Positions 63,432 to 64,000 of a stretch of DNA of 64,000 nt are shown piece after piece. How positions within the stretch are numbered: the first letter of the stretch is position 1; each line of letters begins with the position of its first letter. The position numbers were made by a program, and so were the translations under genes. Under the pieces are notes generated by a model, which worked only from the letters and a program-made list of their open reading frames with translations, did not search any database and had not been told where the DNA came from. Location of the stretch: contig CAVVFX010000001.1 in NCBI GenBank assembly GCA_963747535.1, forward strand, positions 1 to 64,000, written 5' to 3'. The stretch comes from CAVVFX01 sp963747535. Its GTDB lineage: Bacteria; Acidobacteriota; Terriglobia; Bryobacterales; Bryobacteraceae.

Positions 63432-63612
63432 TGAACCCGCACTTCACACTCTCGTATGCCTGCACCGCGTCCCAGCAGTAGAAACCCGAATCCGCGCGCG
63501 CCAGCAGCGTTTTCACCATCTTCGGCACAGCCGCAAACACGATTTGCAGATGAGCCGCGATCTGCTTACCCGTAGGACGGTCGCCATTGCCGAAATCTGC
63601 AGATGGGACTCT
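63406..63612 (-). pseudogene. IS1380-type transposase fragment
   Basis: The minus strand reads FGNGDRPTGKQIAAHLQIVF and VKTLLARADSGFYCWDAVQA, YESVKCGFIIVARPSK then stop. RADSGFY holds the second catalytic Asp of IS1380/IS4-type transposases. Only about 65 codons remain. Confidence 0.65.
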
Positions 63613-64000
63613 TCAGTTGTGCTGATCTGATGTCAGAAAAATGCGCATTGGCACTAACTCATTTGTTTGTGGTAGCAGGGAGTTCGTCTCGTCTAGTACC
63701 GCTCTTACCTTCCTCATCAGCGATAGCGGCGTATAGGGTTTTTGCAGGAAAGACACCTCCTTTTGAAGAATGCCATGCCGGACCACGGCGTCATCCGTAT
63801 AGCCGCTGGTGAACAGAACTTTCATCTTCAGCAACGCGAGTCGCAGGGCCTCGGCCAATTGTCGGCCACCCACGCGGGGCATCACCACATCCGTCACCAG
63901 CAGGTCGATGGGCCCATGATATACTTCGGCGACCCGCATTGCGTCTTTACCATCGGTCGCTGTCAGAACCTTATAACCATGCGCCTGGAAGGCTTGGAGG
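63613..64000 (-). CDS. Response-regulator receiver domain, partial
   Basis: Leftward gene entering from beyond the right edge. It reads QAFQAHGYKVLTATDGKDAM, LLVTDVVMPRVGGRQLAEAL (phospho-acceptor Asp), KVLFTSGYTDDAVV (Thr/Ser) and FLQKPYTPLSLMRKVRAVLD (conserved Lys). The domain ends the protein, as in hybrid histidine kinases or single-domain regulators. The N-terminal part is outside the window. Confidence 0.88.
   Translation of the reverse strand, partial: LQAFQAHGYKVLTATDGKDAMRVAEVYHGPIDLLVTDVVMPRVGGRQLAEALRLALLKMKVLFTSGYTDDAVVRHGILQKEVSFLQKPYTPLSLMRKVRAVLDETNSLLPQTNELVPMRIFLTSDQHN

Noticed and set aside
1..64000. CRISPR array or tRNA/rRNA genes
   Set aside because: No regularly spaced direct repeats with unique spacers and no recognisable tRNA or rRNA sequence were seen on reading; small tRNAs could still be missed without a covariance-model scan.

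Overview
The window looks like a GC-rich soil bacterium, most probably an acidobacterium of the Solibacter/Bryobacter type. This is an inference from the gene style, not from a phylogenetic marker. It rests on the Urt transporter with a fused periplasmic UrtB domain, the Tat-exported esterases, DUF3489-type proteins, many small conserved orphan genes, and heavy decay of mobile DNA.

Positions 1-19,088 are ordinary core-like DNA. A leftward operon, urtA-urtB-urtC-urtD-urtE, encodes a high-affinity urea ABC importer and is preceded by a porin. It diverges from a rightward cluster holding both known ways of breaking down urea: the ATP-dependent route (allophanate hydrolase plus urea carboxylase) and the nickel urease route (ureF-ureD-ureA-ureB-ureC-ureG). 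A GntR/FCD regulator sits between the two. The cluster therefore covers uptake, regulation and two alternative degradations of one substrate. No ureE or nickel transporter is present. The leftward rpsU gene follows; its ribosome-binding site is a perfect 13-base complement of the usual 16S rRNA tail.

Positions 19,089-29,541 are a loose accessory zone: dispersed intergenic repeats, small conserved orphans, a secreted amidase, a DoxX protein, a SnoaL-like protein, a broken integrase, and a tightly coupled two-gene module of unknown function (27,784-29,402).

Positions 29,550-44,199 hold mobile elements whose edges can be read to the base. An IS66 element (29,550-35,328; 8-bp duplication GGTCCTGA) has its tnpB split by a 3.4-kb four-gene serine-recombinase element (31,391-34,753). 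An IS1595/ISXO2-type element (41,824-44,199; duplication CAAACTAT) carries a membrane-protein passenger gene. Its transposase is interrupted by a 267-bp MITE with its own 8-bp duplication. A second copy of the MITE, identical as far as I can read, interrupts the integrase at 27,151-27,417. In all three nested cases, removing the insert together with one copy of its target repeat restores the broken reading frame. Between these elements lie a lipase, a carboxylesterase, an esterase pseudogene and a TIR-WD40 protein.

Positions 44,200-62,104 contain two related, decaying phage-derived blocks on opposite strands. They carry terminase subunits, ParB-like and DNA-methyltransferase genes, HNH, homeodomain-like HTH genes and sigma-region-4-like genes. 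Many are frameshifted, truncated or stopped by nonsense codons, and a large frameshifted secreted glycoside-hydrolase-like gene lies among them. The right end (62,105-64,000) is a patchwork of fragments: a piece of an AAA+ ATPase, a piece of an IS1380-type transposase, and a response-regulator receiver domain that runs off the edge.
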